From JAXLWB01 sp046328715 (GTDB taxonomy: Bacteria > Chloroflexota > Anaerolineae > Caldilineales > Caldilineaceae), in assembly GCA_046328715.1 (NCBI GenBank), contig JAXLWB010000004.1, forward strand, positions 243,063-307,062: DNA of 64,000 bases, read 5' to 3'. Below the pieces are notes generated by a model that did not search any database, was not told where the DNA came from, and saw nothing but the letters and a program-made list of their open reading frames with translations. A program made the position numbers and the translations under genes. How positions within the stretch are numbered: the first letter of the stretch is position 1; each line of letters opens with the position of its first letter. Of the stretch, positions 8,879 to 16,995 are shown in pieces.

Positions 8879-10121
8879 GAATCGTCCTCATGTACCATTT
8901 CTCTAATCGTTCGCCCAACGCTTGCCACTGGTAGTTGCGAGCCAGATGTTCATGAGCGCGTTGGATCATGCTTTGTTGCTGTGCTGGATCGTTCAGTAAC
9001 TCGACAACCGCCGCCGCAAATTCTTCGGGTGTGGCCTCGGCAGCCACCAATCGCGCTGCGCCCTCGGCACCGTAGTGCGTCTGTTCGCCAACTGCGCTGG
9101 CCACTACTGGCACCCCGTGCAACAGTGTAGTGGCCAGCCGTACGCTACACTTCGCCTGCTGCAACACAGTCGGTGCCGAAGGAAAGATGGCACAGGCGAC
9201 TTGGCGGTAGAGTTCGTTGATCTGCGCAGGGATGACTTTACCCAAGAAAGTGAAGGGAGATTGCGGATTGCGGCGACTATCTTTATCTGTCGCAACATCG
9301 GAAGTGACAGTTGTTGGAGCGGAAGAAGATTGAAGTGCTAGTTGGAAGATCTGGTCGCGACCCGGTTGGAGGGGTTCGCCAGCGATGATCAGATGACTTT
9401 GAGGTAAGGCTTCGTGTAGCGAAGATGAGAAGCACACCAGCCATTCAGGTTCCACTTCGACATAACGGGTGAGGTAGAGGATTGCGGGTTGCGGTTCGGT
9501 AACTCGATGATTGTTCTCCCTCTCTCCTCCTCTTTCTCTCTCTCCATCCACCACCACTCCATTGGGCAAATACAAAATTGGCGTCTCCGCTGCATATTGC
9601 TGCGCGCGTTGCTCCAACCAACGACTGGCAACGGTGAGACCATCGGCGTGACGAATCCCCCATTCTTCCTGCCAGGCGAGAAACTTGCTCGTTAACCAGC
9701 CATAGTGGTTGATCTCCTGCCAGGCTTGTTCCCAGTCATCGAGATCTAAGTAAATTGTGAATTGTGAATGGTGAATGGTGAACGGTGAAATTTTCCATCT
9801 ACGCAGTTGCCAGAGGAGCCATTGGATGATGCCGGCGTGGGCGCGCGGCTTGACGATGTGGACGAGCTCGGGTTGTAGTCTGCGTATTTGGTAGAGAAGG
9901 CGAAGGATGGTGAAAGGCAGGCCGCCCCGGATCGAGACGTTGATGATCTCGACTCCGTCCTCTTGATAGTGTTTGCCACTGTCAGCGGGTGTATCCCAAG
10001 GCGGCACAAGCAGGGCGACCTCATGGCCTTGTTTGACCAACTCTTTGGCCAGTGGCAACGTGCGCGCCCAAACCGTGGTCTTCTGACCAAAGCCGAAGGG
10101 AGCAACAAAGACAATCTTCAT
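8862..10121 (-). CDS. Glycosyltransferase, GT4-like (GT-B fold)
   Basis: 419 aa from ATG 10121 (MKIVFVAPFG), preceded by TTGGAA. N-terminal Rossmann-like domain (KIVFVAPFGFGQKTTVWARTLPLAKELVKQGHEV) and a C-terminal donor-binding domain (FLGKV ... AIFPSAP ... LLHGVPVVASAVGEQTHYG) are typical of GT4-type enzymes that build cell-surface glycans. Two low-complexity insertions are odd: a run encoded by five tandem heptamers (residues SPFTIHHSQFTIY, about 120-132) and an Arg/Glu/Gly-rich patch (GERERGGERENN) encoded by CT-repeats. The C-terminus QSRQR comes from a palindromic repeat. The acceptor is unknown. Confidence 0.85.
   Translation of the reverse strand: MKIVFVAPFGFGQKTTVWARTLPLAKELVKQGHEVALLVPPWDTPADSGKHYQEDGVEIINVSIRGGLPFTILRLLYQIRRLQPELVHIVKPRAHAGIIQWLLWQLRRWKISPFTIHHSQFTIYLDLDDWEQAWQEINHYGWLTSKFLAWQEEWGIRHADGLTVASRWLEQRAQQYAAETPILYLPNGVVVDGERERGGERENNHRVTEPQPAILYLTRYVEVEPEWLVCFSSSLHEALPQSHLIIAGEPLQPGRDQIFQLALQSSSAPTTVTSDVATDKDSRRNPQSPFTFLGKVIPAQINELYRQVACAIFPSAPTVLQQAKCSVRLATTLLHGVPVVASAVGEQTHYGAEGAARLVAAEATPEEFAAAVVELLNDPAQQQSMIQRAHEHLARNYQWQALGERLEKWYMRTIQSRQR
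9753..9787. repeat. Five tandem heptamers inside the glycosyltransferase gene
   Basis: AATTGTG twice, AATGGTG twice and AACGGTG once follow each other without gaps and are read in frame as SPFTIHHSQFTIY on the minus strand. It is the same style of degenerate heptamer as the intergenic copies at 5501-5579. Confidence 0.8.
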
Positions 10122-10192
10122 CACAGTTCCAAGCATAGCGCAGAGAGCGCGTGATTGGCAAAGTGAATCCATGGATGGCTGGGTTGATCCGT

Positions 10193-10238
10193 GATCCGTG
10201 ATGCGTGAATGCTGACGAAAATTCACGCATCACGGATC
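10193..10238. repeat. Perfect 18-bp heptamer-type hairpin in a divergent intergenic region
   Basis: GATCCGTGATGCGTGAAT and its exact reverse complement are separated by 10 nt. A further GATCCGT copy lies just upstream, giving a 7-bp rhythm. It lies between the divergent glycosyltransferase and AlkZ-like genes. Confidence 0.8.
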
Positions 10239-10303
10239 ACGCATCCTTTTGGGTGTTCCCTGAGTTCCGTGTTTAGTCATTACTGTTGCCCAGATGGCTC
10301 ATG

Positions 10304-10309
10304 TATAAT
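10304..10309 (+). promoter_or_regulatory. -10 box (TATAAT) implying a leaderless mRNA
   Basis: A perfect TATAAT lies 8 nt before the ATG at 10318 and no Shine-Dalgarno fits between. The -35 region (around TTACTG, 10280-10285) is weak. Transcription would start at or within a base or two of the start codon. Confidence 0.6.
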
Positions 10310-10317
10310 TCCCTCTT

Positions 10318-11517
10318 ATGAACAACTCTCACCTCCGTGCCTGGTGGGCACACAAACAAGGATTGGATGGCTCGTTGCGGAGCGCATCCCCAGCCAGCGT
10401 GTTGGAACAGAGTGGCTGGGCACGCTCGGTGGGCGGCGCAGGTCCTTACATGACGCTGTTTGCGCGTGCCGGGATTGGGCGGGACGATGCCGACGCCGCG
10501 GTCACTAATCTGGAAATCCACGAATTGCCAGCGGCGCGTGGCTGCACCTATGTCGTGCCAGCCAGCGATTTCAGCCTGGCCCTGCGTGTGAGTCAAGGGT
10601 TTGGCGACGAAGCGCAGATCAGCACCGCCAAAAAGTACCTGGGTATTACCGATGCCGAATTGGACCGACTCAGCCAGGCCGTGCTCGATGCGCTCGACAC
10701 ACAGCCGCTCGATCCTCGTGAACTCAAAGAAGCCCTCGGTGATGTAGTGCGCAATCTCGGTGCAGAAGGTAAAAAGCGCGGCACGACGACAACCTTGCCC
10801 TTAGCGCTGGGCAAACTACAGACCGCCGGTGAAATTCGCCGCGTGCCGATCAGCGGACGACTGGATCAACAGCGCTATCGCTACATCCGCTGGCACAACC
10901 CGCCGCACCAACACGGTGGACTTTCCGACGAGGAAGCCTATTGTGAGTTAGCCCGCCGCTACTTCCGCTGGATCGGCCCAGCGACCTTGGCCAACTTTCA
11001 ATGGTTCTCCGGCCTCAGCGGTAAACTGGCCAAACCAGCCGTCGCTGCCTTGGGGTTGGCTCCCCTGACCGATGGCGACAGCCGACTGCTCTTCCCCGAC
11101 GATTTGGAGGCGTTGCACCGCTTCCAACCCGCAGCCAGGCCCCACTTTGTGCTCACTAGCGGACTGGACAACATCACCCATCTGCGCCGCGATGTTGGCG
11201 GTCTACTGGCTGAGGATGAACAGACCCTGCAAGCCTTTGACGAAAAGGGCACGCTGATCACCCTCGGTGGCCTCGGCGAACTGCCTAACCAACCAATCCT
11301 CGACCGTGGTCAACTGGTCGGCATGTGGGATTACGATCCAGAGGCGCAGAAGATCGTCTGGGCGACCTTCCGCCCCCAGCCAGAATCACTCCAGCAAGAG
11401 ATCGCCCGCATCGAAGTATACATTCGCAACGAACTGGGTGATTTTCGCATCTTTAGTTTGGATAGCGCCGAAAGTCGCAAGCCAAGGTTGGCGGCGCTGC
11501 GGAAGATGCGGCTGTGA
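10318..11517 (+). CDS. AlkZ/YcaQ-like winged-helix DNA glycosylase family protein (HTH_42)
   Basis: 399 aa, ATG 8 nt after a TATAAT box. The N-terminal half carries the HTH_42 signature (ELPAARGCTYVVPASDF, about residues 72-88) and a winged-helix segment, then SEEAYCELARRYFRWIGPAT and a C-terminal beta-rich part (LVGMWDYDPEAQKIVWATF). Relatives include E. coli YcaQ and Streptomyces AlkZ, which unhook interstrand crosslinks; that catalytic motif (QxQ or QxD) is not obvious to me here, so activity is unsure. The gene is divergent from the glycosyltransferase and is followed by a long non-coding tandem array. Confidence 0.72.
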   Translation: MNNSHLRAWWAHKQGLDGSLRSASPASVLEQSGWARSVGGAGPYMTLFARAGIGRDDADAAVTNLEIHELPAARGCTYVVPASDFSLALRVSQGFGDEAQISTAKKYLGITDAELDRLSQAVLDALDTQPLDPRELKEALGDVVRNLGAEGKKRGTTTTLPLALGKLQTAGEIRRVPISGRLDQQRYRYIRWHNPPHQHGGLSDEEAYCELARRYFRWIGPATLANFQWFSGLSGKLAKPAVAALGLAPLTDGDSRLLFPDDLEALHRFQPAARPHFVLTSGLDNITHLRRDVGGLLAEDEQTLQAFDEKGTLITLGGLGELPNQPILDRGQLVGMWDYDPEAQKIVWATFRPQPESLQQEIARIEVYIRNELGDFRIFSLDSAESRKPRLAALRKMRL

Positions 11518-11585
11518 GCGTTCACCAGATTGATATTCAAGCCACCTTCGCAGGCAAAATAGATGTTGATCCTTTCCTTGTGACC

Positions 11586-12122
11586 TGTGCGAAGCTCCAA
11601 GTACGCAAAGCACTGGACATGAGCGACGTGTGCGAAGCTTTAGAACCGCACAGATCTGAACCGTGTGACAGGCGAAAAGCTCTCGATCTATGTAGCCCTG
11701 AACATGAGCGAAGTGTGCGAAGCTTTAGGTCCGCATGGATCTGAACCGTGTGACATGCAAAAAGTTCTGGATCTATTGAGCACTGAATGTGAGCGACGTG
11801 TGCGAAGCTTTAGGTCCGCACTGATCTGAACCGTGTGACATGCAAAACGGTCTGGATCTGTTCCGCACCGAACGTGTATGACAAGTGCAAAGCTTCAGGT
11901 ACGCACAGATCTGAACCATGATGACATGCAAAATGTCCTAGATCTATGCGGCACTGAACATGAGTGGCGCGTGCAAAGCTTTAGATCCGTACGGATCTGA
12001 ACCGTGGAGACATGTAAAAAGTGCTAGATCTGCGCGGCACTGAACGTGAGTGACGCGTGCGAAGCTTTAAGTGCGCATAGATCTGAACCGTGGTGACATG
12101 CAAAATGTTCTGGATCTGTATC
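11586..12122. repeat. 85/86-bp tandem repeat array (five full and two partial units)
   Basis: Units start at 11629, 11714, 11799 (85 bp each) and 11884, 11970 (86 bp each), with a shortened unit at 11586 and a 67-bp one at 12056. Each begins with GTGCGAAGCTTTAG...CGCAC, which can form a small stem, then AGATCTGAACCGTG, GACATGCAAAA and a second GATCT. The period is not a multiple of three and no unit is coding in any frame. Units differ by 10-25%, so the array is old. Function unknown. Confidence 0.85.
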
Positions 12123-12304
12123 GTCAAAGGCTCACTTTAGCTCAGGCGCTTTTCACCACATCGGCTTCACCATCCACTACATTTACCTCAGAAACTCAAC
12201 CCACTGTTCTACCTACCGCCAAGACGATTGTTTGTCCGCATTGTGGCACTCCGTTGTCCCTCCTTCACGCCTTGTCGCCGACTGCTCGTTCTCCACCTGG
12301 CTAA
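12071..12304 (+). pseudogene. Possible remnant of a transposase C-terminus
   Basis: The frame ends with TIVCPHCGTPLSLL and a terminal ARSPPG. A CxxC zinc-binding tail followed by an Arg-Ser-Pro-Pro end recalls the C-terminus of IS91-like and related transposases. The first residues come from the last 85-bp repeat unit, so this is not an intact gene. The 270 bases after it (12305-12573) are pyrimidine-rich and hold nothing I can identify. Confidence 0.3.
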
Positions 12305-12573
12305 ACTCACTTGTGCTTAACAGCTTTCGCAGGTTGCGGGGAACGCTTTTGATTCCTTGTTTTTGGCGCGCCTACTTTTGGGCTTGCTACTTGCCAACCC
12401 CATCCTTGATAGTTGTTTTTTCTAAACCACCTCTCTCGCACGCTGACTTTTTTTGGAGGCTTGTCTTTTTATGAGCTCTTTGCTATACTTTTCTTACATC
12501 CTTTTTTCGTCTTTCGACGCTTTTCCTAATACTCTTTGCGGCTTATTTCCCATACCTTTCCTCTACCGGCTTC

Positions 12574-12661
12574 GTTCAACATGCGATAAACGGCGGCTCA
12601 TTCTTGAGGGAAGTTCTTTTCTTGGCTCGTTTGCCGCCGCTTATCGCTTATTTCGTTGGGC
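12574..12661 (+). other. attC-like site 0 (88 bp), upstream of the first GNAT gene
   Basis: R''-like GTTCAAC (fits RYYYAAC) at 12574-12580 and R'-like GTTGGGC (fits GTTRRRY) at 12655-12661 bracket a long imperfect palindrome. GCGATAAACGGCGGC pairs with GCCGCCGCTTATCGC with a single mismatch, and the unpaired spacers are 2 and 7 nt. This is the architecture of integron recombination sites. The first GNAT ORF starts 73 nt downstream. Confidence 0.55.
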
Positions 12662-12733
12662 CTCGCAGATGTGATCGGCGTGCTACGCGCAGAATATATT
12701 ACGGAGTCACGCCGGACCTGATAGGAAGAACAC

Positions 12734-13747
12734 ATGATCATGTCACCACTACCCGCAATAGACGAGCTTGCCTTTCGAACGCTGGACTTTGACAACGACT
12801 TGCCCGCCATTGTCGCCATCAACAACCACTGCTGGCCACTGGACGGTCGCATTGATCGGGACACTCTCGAGGCACGTCGTAGACATTGGCGTGACACGGA
12901 GAATTTCCACGCTGAGAATGTACTGATTGTTCAAATCGGCATGCGGATCATCGGCTATGCCACGGTGAGCTGGCAGGAGAATGACGAGACTTCACGTTGG
13001 TTCTTTATCTATGGTGTTCTACTCCCCGAGTGGCGCCGACGCAGCATCGGTCGCGCGGTACAAGAGTGGCTTGAAATGCGCTGCGCGCAAATCAACCAGA
13101 CGTTGCCAAGCAAGGTCAATGTCTTACTCGACACCTACTGTTTTGACGTCGTCACAGGCAAAATTGCGTTACTCAAAGCGCACGGCTTTCACGTCGAATG
13201 GCGCGGCGAGATGATGGAATGCAGGCTAGATATACCGGCTGCGACCGGTGAGGTGCCTCCGGGAATCGAAGTTCGCGCAGCACAGCTCAATGATGTGCCA
13301 GCAATTCTGGAAGCACTTATGGAGGGGCACCAAGATACGGCAGGACGTGTTTCCGCGACAGAGGCACAAGTGCGTGACTTCATCGCCTATCACGGTGAAC
13401 ATCAGCTGGGCTTGTGGCAGGTTGCATGGGATAAGACGACAAATGAAATCGCCGCTGTGGTAATCGTTGGCGCAGCTGATGGTGTGGTTAACCCACGCGT
13501 GGGAACGACGCAGGGTGATCTAAGCAATCTGTCGACGCGCCATGCTTGGCGACGACGCGGCATCGCCAAATTCTTGATCCTGCGTGCGCTTGAGCAACTG
13601 CGCCAGCGCGGAGTGGGTCTATGCGTAGTAGGTGTGTATGACAACAACGCCTCTGCGATAGCGCTCTACCGGAGTGTCGGCTTTCTACCAGGCGTGGGAA
13701 TGACGGGTTTTCAAAAGCGACTGGCAACAATCCAAAGGTCGCTTTGA
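12734..13747 (+). CDS. Tandem GNAT N-acetyltransferase (cassette-like)
   Basis: 337 aa; AGGAAG precedes the ATG. Two GNAT domains: the first (about residues 10-165) has IYGVLLPEWRRRSIGRAVQEWL, the second (about 180-335) has LSTRHAWRRRGIAKFLILRALEQLRQRG with the acetyl-CoA R/Q-x-x-G-x-G/A loop, and NNASAIALYRSVGF at the end. Two-domain GNATs include mycothiol synthase-like and antibiotic-modifying enzymes; the substrate is unknown. The gene lies between two attC-like sites (12574-12661 and 13788-13860) in the orientation expected of an integron cassette. Confidence 0.8.
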   Translation: MIMSPLPAIDELAFRTLDFDNDLPAIVAINNHCWPLDGRIDRDTLEARRRHWRDTENFHAENVLIVQIGMRIIGYATVSWQENDETSRWFFIYGVLLPEWRRRSIGRAVQEWLEMRCAQINQTLPSKVNVLLDTYCFDVVTGKIALLKAHGFHVEWRGEMMECRLDIPAATGEVPPGIEVRAAQLNDVPAILEALMEGHQDTAGRVSATEAQVRDFIAYHGEHQLGLWQVAWDKTTNEIAAVVIVGAADGVVNPRVGTTQGDLSNLSTRHAWRRRGIAKFLILRALEQLRQRGVGLCVVGVYDNNASAIALYRSVGFLPGVGMTGFQKRLATIQRSL

Positions 13748-13787
13748 TAAACCGCAGCGGCGGTTGCTCTTGCTCCGGCGCCAGCCG

Positions 13788-13860
13788 GCCCAACACGCGT
13801 TTGCAGCCGACTGGCCATGGCCGCGCAAAATTTGTTGTGCCGGGCAACGCAGCGTTGGGC
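13788..13860 (+). other. attC-like site 1 (73 bp), downstream of the first GNAT gene
   Basis: GCCCAAC (13788-13794) and GTTGGGC (13854-13860) are exact inverted copies and match the integron R'' and R' consensus. Inside, GCGTTTGC pairs with GCAACGC with one extrahelical T, followed by an AGCCGAC segment shared with the next two sites. The inner stem is less perfect than in site 2. Confidence 0.5.
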
Positions 13861-13962
13861 GCATGCATGGCATAGCACTCAGGTAATTGATATTGCGGCA
13901 CGATCCGTCGGGCCTCGGTCAACTCCGGGCGCAGTCGTGTGGTGCGTTCATAAGCTCAACGC

Positions 13963-14050
13963 ACCCAACAAGCGCTTGGTGCCGACCGCCCATGTACAGC
14001 GGAAATTTTCGCTCGGCCCTGCGGGCGGCGGCACAAGCGCGGCGTTGGGC
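13963..14050 (+). other. attC-like site 2 (88 bp), the best preserved
   Basis: ACCCAAC (13963-13969) pairs with GTTGGGC (14044-14050). After unpaired spacers of AA and GCC, GCGCTTG-TGCCG-CCGCCC pairs perfectly with its complement except for one extra G and one extra A on the left strand only. Such one-sided extrahelical bases are the hallmark by which integron integrases choose the recombining strand. The DNA between sites 1 and 2 (13861-13962) has no convincing ORF. Confidence 0.6.
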
Positions 14051-14169
14051 GGCTTCTATAAACGCCCCGCTACTTCAGACCTGTCTTCGCTCTCGATTGT
14101 CAATCTGTCACGTTCCGCGTATAGTCGCGCAACACGCCTGAGTTCTGCTGTGCCATAATTGGAGCAACA

Positions 14170-15192
14170 ATGGATACTCGTTCCTCTACCGTCGTCACTC
14201 CCCGGAATTCACCTCAATTACCAGGGCTTGCCTTCCGAAGGCTCCGTGACGAAAATGATTATGTCCAAATGGCTGCTGTTCACGCTGGCTCTCAAGTGTG
14301 GGATCGTATCGACCCACTCTCCGCACGAGAGAGTATTCCAACCGCTGAAGATCTCGCCGACACCTTTCCCGAAGTAGAGGCACGAGACAATCCAAATATG
14401 CTTCTCGCTCAGGTTAATGATCGCGTCGTCGGTTACAATCACGTTTGGTGGCGGTGGACAGAAGAAACTGGTACACGCGTCTACTTGCACCTCGGGTTTT
14501 TGTTGCCCGAATGTCGTGGAAAAGGTATTGGTAGTGCATTGCTTCACTGGTCACAACAGCGTATTCGGGAGATTGTTCAAGAAGAGCAGCACCAAGGACC
14601 AATGACATTTGCCACGAACGTATCAAGTACCGAGAGAGAAGCGGATCAACTTATACAACATGCGGGATATACTGCGGTGAGGCGCCTGAGTGATATGGTT
14701 CTTACGCCCCTAACCCAACTGCCGCATCGTCAAATGCCACCCGATGTGATATTACAGCCAATGAAGTCGGAGCACTACCGAGATATATACAGAGCGTGGA
14801 AAGACGCGTTTGCTGGAATATGGACCAGCACACCGGAAAGTGAGGAGGATTATCAGGAATTTCTAGGAGATAATATCAAACTATCATCGTATGACCCAAC
14901 ACTGAATCAAGTAGCATGGTCACAAGATCAAGTGATTGGCTTTGTATTTTCGCGCATCAATAAGGGTATCGGTACGATTCCAGAGGTCGCCGTTCGGAAA
15001 GAATGGCAGCGGCGTGGCATTGCACGAGCACTGATGATCCGAGCACTGAACACACTTTACGAGCGCGGAATATCTCAAGTGCGGCTTTTTACGGATGCTG
15101 CAAATGGTCAAGGTGCGCGCGGATTGTATGAGCAACTTGGCTTTCGTGAAGTCAAGCAACATATCTTCTACCGGAAGCCAATCGACTTGTAA
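14170..15192 (+). CDS. Tandem GNAT N-acetyltransferase (cassette-like)
   Basis: 340 aa; TTGGAG lies 7 nt before the ATG. Domain 1 (about residues 20-175) contains LHLGFLLPECRGKGIGSALLHW, domain 2 (about 190-338) contains VAVRKEWQRRGIARALMIRALNTL and ARGLYEQLGFRE, both standard acetyl-CoA-binding GNAT motifs. It is a distant relative of the GNAT at 12734 but not a recent duplicate. AT-content is higher than its neighbours. It lies between attC-like sites 2 and 3, so it could be an independent mobile cassette. Substrate unknown. Confidence 0.8.
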   Translation: MDTRSSTVVTPRNSPQLPGLAFRRLRDENDYVQMAAVHAGSQVWDRIDPLSARESIPTAEDLADTFPEVEARDNPNMLLAQVNDRVVGYNHVWWRWTEETGTRVYLHLGFLLPECRGKGIGSALLHWSQQRIREIVQEEQHQGPMTFATNVSSTEREADQLIQHAGYTAVRRLSDMVLTPLTQLPHRQMPPDVILQPMKSEHYRDIYRAWKDAFAGIWTSTPESEEDYQEFLGDNIKLSSYDPTLNQVAWSQDQVIGFVFSRINKGIGTIPEVAVRKEWQRRGIARALMIRALNTLYERGISQVRLFTDAANGQGARGLYEQLGFREVKQHIFYRKPIDL

Positions 15193-15215
15193 GAGCATAA
15201 ACATAGAGCCAAGCC

Positions 15216-15337
15216 GCCCAATACAGCGTGCAGCCGATTGCCCTGTCTGGGCGATTTCCCATTCTGTTCTATGCCTACCAGCGTCTCGGTCCTGAACGTG
15301 GCTTTCGGCGGGCGGCGGCTGACGCAGGCTGTTCAGC
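15216..15337 (+). other. attC-like site 3 (122 bp, degraded)
   Basis: GCCCAAT (15216-15222) and GTTCAGC (15331-15337) are each one base off the R box consensus. GCGT-CAGCCG pairs with CGGCTGACGC, again with extra G and A on the left strand in the same places as in site 2. It begins 23 nt after the stop of the second GNAT gene. Confidence 0.45.
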
Positions 15338-15352
15338 TGCTATTTGTATTGA

Positions 15353-15451
15353 GCCGAAGTATTGCTCGAAGCTGGCGTGCCCAAAGACGACATTGTCCTC
15401 GCCTTCTACCGCCCCGAGCGCCGAAAGATCACTGAATTCGCAGTTGCCTGA
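15353..15451 (+). pseudogene. Remnant of xisI (fdxN-element excision controlling factor family)
   Basis: The frame from 15353 reads AEVLLEAGVPKDDIVLAF followed by YRPERRKITEFAVA and a stop. This matches the conserved C-terminus of XisI proteins (EAGIPKEDIVLGF...YTGFAVA from memory). About 70% of the gene is missing and no xisH is present. A CGCAGAGG-type octamer run follows at 15487. From 15500 to 15690 I see no feature. Confidence 0.65.
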
Positions 15452-15694
15452 AGCGGTAGACTCCCGCTGCCCTGAAAATATTTCTCGCAGAGGCGCAAAG
15501 ATCGCAGAGAAAAACTGCTTGGATGTTTTCATCGCCCGTGGCGACCGGCAGTCATGGATCGCTGCTCTGTAAAATTTAAATACTCTCCTCACGCTTGGCT
15601 AATTGATAATAACTTACTTCTCCCCTGTTGTTTCCTACCTCGTAACTGCCCAGACGGGTGAATTCTTCTATAGACAGCGCTCCATTTCCGCGCT

Positions 15695-16132
15695 ATGATA
15701 CGTCAATTCACAGTCATTCTCGATGTTGATCGCAGAATGGCGTCAGGCTGCAATTCTTTATATGAGGAGAGCTCGCGCTATCACGACTTCCTGGGCTGGC
15801 CGATGCCCTGGTACTCGGTGCCGCAGGCGTCGGTGGAGCGTTTGATCGCAAATCGGCACTTCGGCATCCTGGTTGCCTATCTTCGGGAGGGGGAGAAGGT
15901 CTACGAGACCTATTGGACCACAGGTCGCGGCAACGAAATAATGTCACCGTCGTACGGACTGCTGGATCTGACTGTCTATGGCCGACAGGAGTTCTGGGAG
16001 GAGTCGCCGGAGGGCTGGCCGCAGCATTGGGGCTCTCAAGGTGGCCAGTTCCAACTGAACGGACGCCCAACCGCCCAGTGGCCCCGGCTGAAGGCTGGCT
16101 ATTCCGACGACCTGGGAACTGGCGAACACTAA
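15695..16132 (+). CDS. DUF899-like protein, probably N-terminally truncated
   Basis: 145 aa. Residues 28-130 (RYHDFLGWPMPWYSVP, FGILVAYLREGEKVYETYWTTGRG, LLDLTVYGRQEFWEESPEGWPQ) look like the C-terminal half of DUF899/thioredoxin-like proteins of unknown function. The first 25 residues do not, and the ATG sits within a TATGAT box that recurs in similar context at 16939 before a DinB-like gene, so the true start may be ATG 15737 or the gene may be broken. Neighbours are small accessory genes on the same strand. Confidence 0.55.
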   Translation: MIRQFTVILDVDRRMASGCNSLYEESSRYHDFLGWPMPWYSVPQASVERLIANRHFGILVAYLREGEKVYETYWTTGRGNEIMSPSYGLLDLTVYGRQEFWEESPEGWPQHWGSQGGQFQLNGRPTAQWPRLKAGYSDDLGTGEH

Positions 16133-16252
16133 TGCGAGCCAATCACTTCTTGGCGGCCCGCCCTGAGGCAGCGGACCTACGCTCTGATTCTGCACTGATA
16201 CCTCGCATTACCTATAAGCAATAACCTTCACTCGAACCCTAGGAGGAATAGC

Positions 16253-16699
16253 ATGCTGGTTGAAGCACAGGTAACTGTCCACGGCTCCAAGGCGGCAGTC
16301 TGGGCCGTAATGACCGATATCGAAAACGCATCGAAAATCATCAGCGGCATCGAAAATATCGAGGTTGTTGAAAAACCAGCAAAGGGGCTTGTCGGGTTAC
16401 GGTGGCGCGAAACCCGCATGCTCTTCGGCAAGCCAGCTACCGTGGAAAAGTGGATCACGGATGCTGCTGAATACGAGTTCTACAAAACCAGAGCAGAAAG
16501 TGATGGATTTCTATTCGTAGCCACCACTCGTATCACCGAGAGCAGTAGCGGCGTCACGTTGATGAGTTCGCATGATTCCAAGCCGCAAAGGTTGGTTGCC
16601 AGAGTCCAGGCGCTGCCAATGGTTTTCTTCAAGGGCGTCGTGAAAAAGGCGCTCCTGCAAGACCTAAACGATATGAAGTCGGCAGTTGAACAGAAATGA
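16253..16699 (+). CDS. SRPBCC (START/polyketide cyclase-like) family protein
   Basis: 148 aa with an excellent ribosome-binding site (AGGAGGAATAGC-ATG). The pattern MLVEAQVTVHGSKAAVWAVMTDIENASKIISGIENIEVVE is the start of the helix-grip fold, and the C-terminal long helix (ALLQDLNDMKSAVEQK) closes it. Members bind hydrophobic ligands or act as cyclases; no specific role can be assigned. It stands alone between the DUF899-like and DinB-like genes. Confidence 0.8.
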   Translation: MLVEAQVTVHGSKAAVWAVMTDIENASKIISGIENIEVVEKPAKGLVGLRWRETRMLFGKPATVEKWITDAAEYEFYKTRAESDGFLFVATTRITESSSGVTLMSSHDSKPQRLVARVQALPMVFFKGVVKKALLQDLNDMKSAVEQK

Positions 16700-16824
16700 G
16701 CGAGGCTGGCCTGGCAATGGCATGCTGAGGACGCGCTTTGCACGAACTGAAATGGGTCGAATGTCGCTGGCGCGTTTCGTTGTGTATCAATTCCTAGTGC
16801 ATGGTTAACAGAGTAATTTTGTAA

Positions 16825-16880
16825 TCTTCCGGGAAGGATCTATATATGAGCAGGTCTATAGCTACAGCCTTCCCGGAAGA
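16825..16880. repeat. Dispersed palindrome TCTTCCGGGAAGG...CCTTCCCGGAAGA, copy 1
   Basis: 13-bp perfect arms with a 30-nt spacer, followed by CGATTGACAAACT. Copy 2 (23214-23270) carries the same tail with one change and copy 3 is at 34868-34922. The remaining intergenic DNA at 16700-16824 shows nothing else. Confidence 0.75.
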
Positions 16881-16995
16881 CGATTGACAAACTGCTTTAT
16901 TAAAGTGGCACTAGATAGACGGCACTTCATCTATGCGCTATGATGCGTCAATTCATGTGTTATCCTCAATATAAAGGACATAAGGAGTAGCGTAA

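Noticed and set aside
10273..10596. 107-aa minus-strand ORF and similar antisense frames
   Set aside because: Shadows of the real AlkZ-like gene; the same holds for most long antisense frames in this GC-moderate DNA.
11586..12122. CRISPR array
   Set aside because: Units of 85 bp are similar throughout, with no short constant repeat alternating with unique spacers, and no cas genes are present.
12305..12573. Plus-strand open frames in the pyrimidine-rich stretch
   Set aside because: They are short, have no start signals and no known motif; composition bias alone can explain them.
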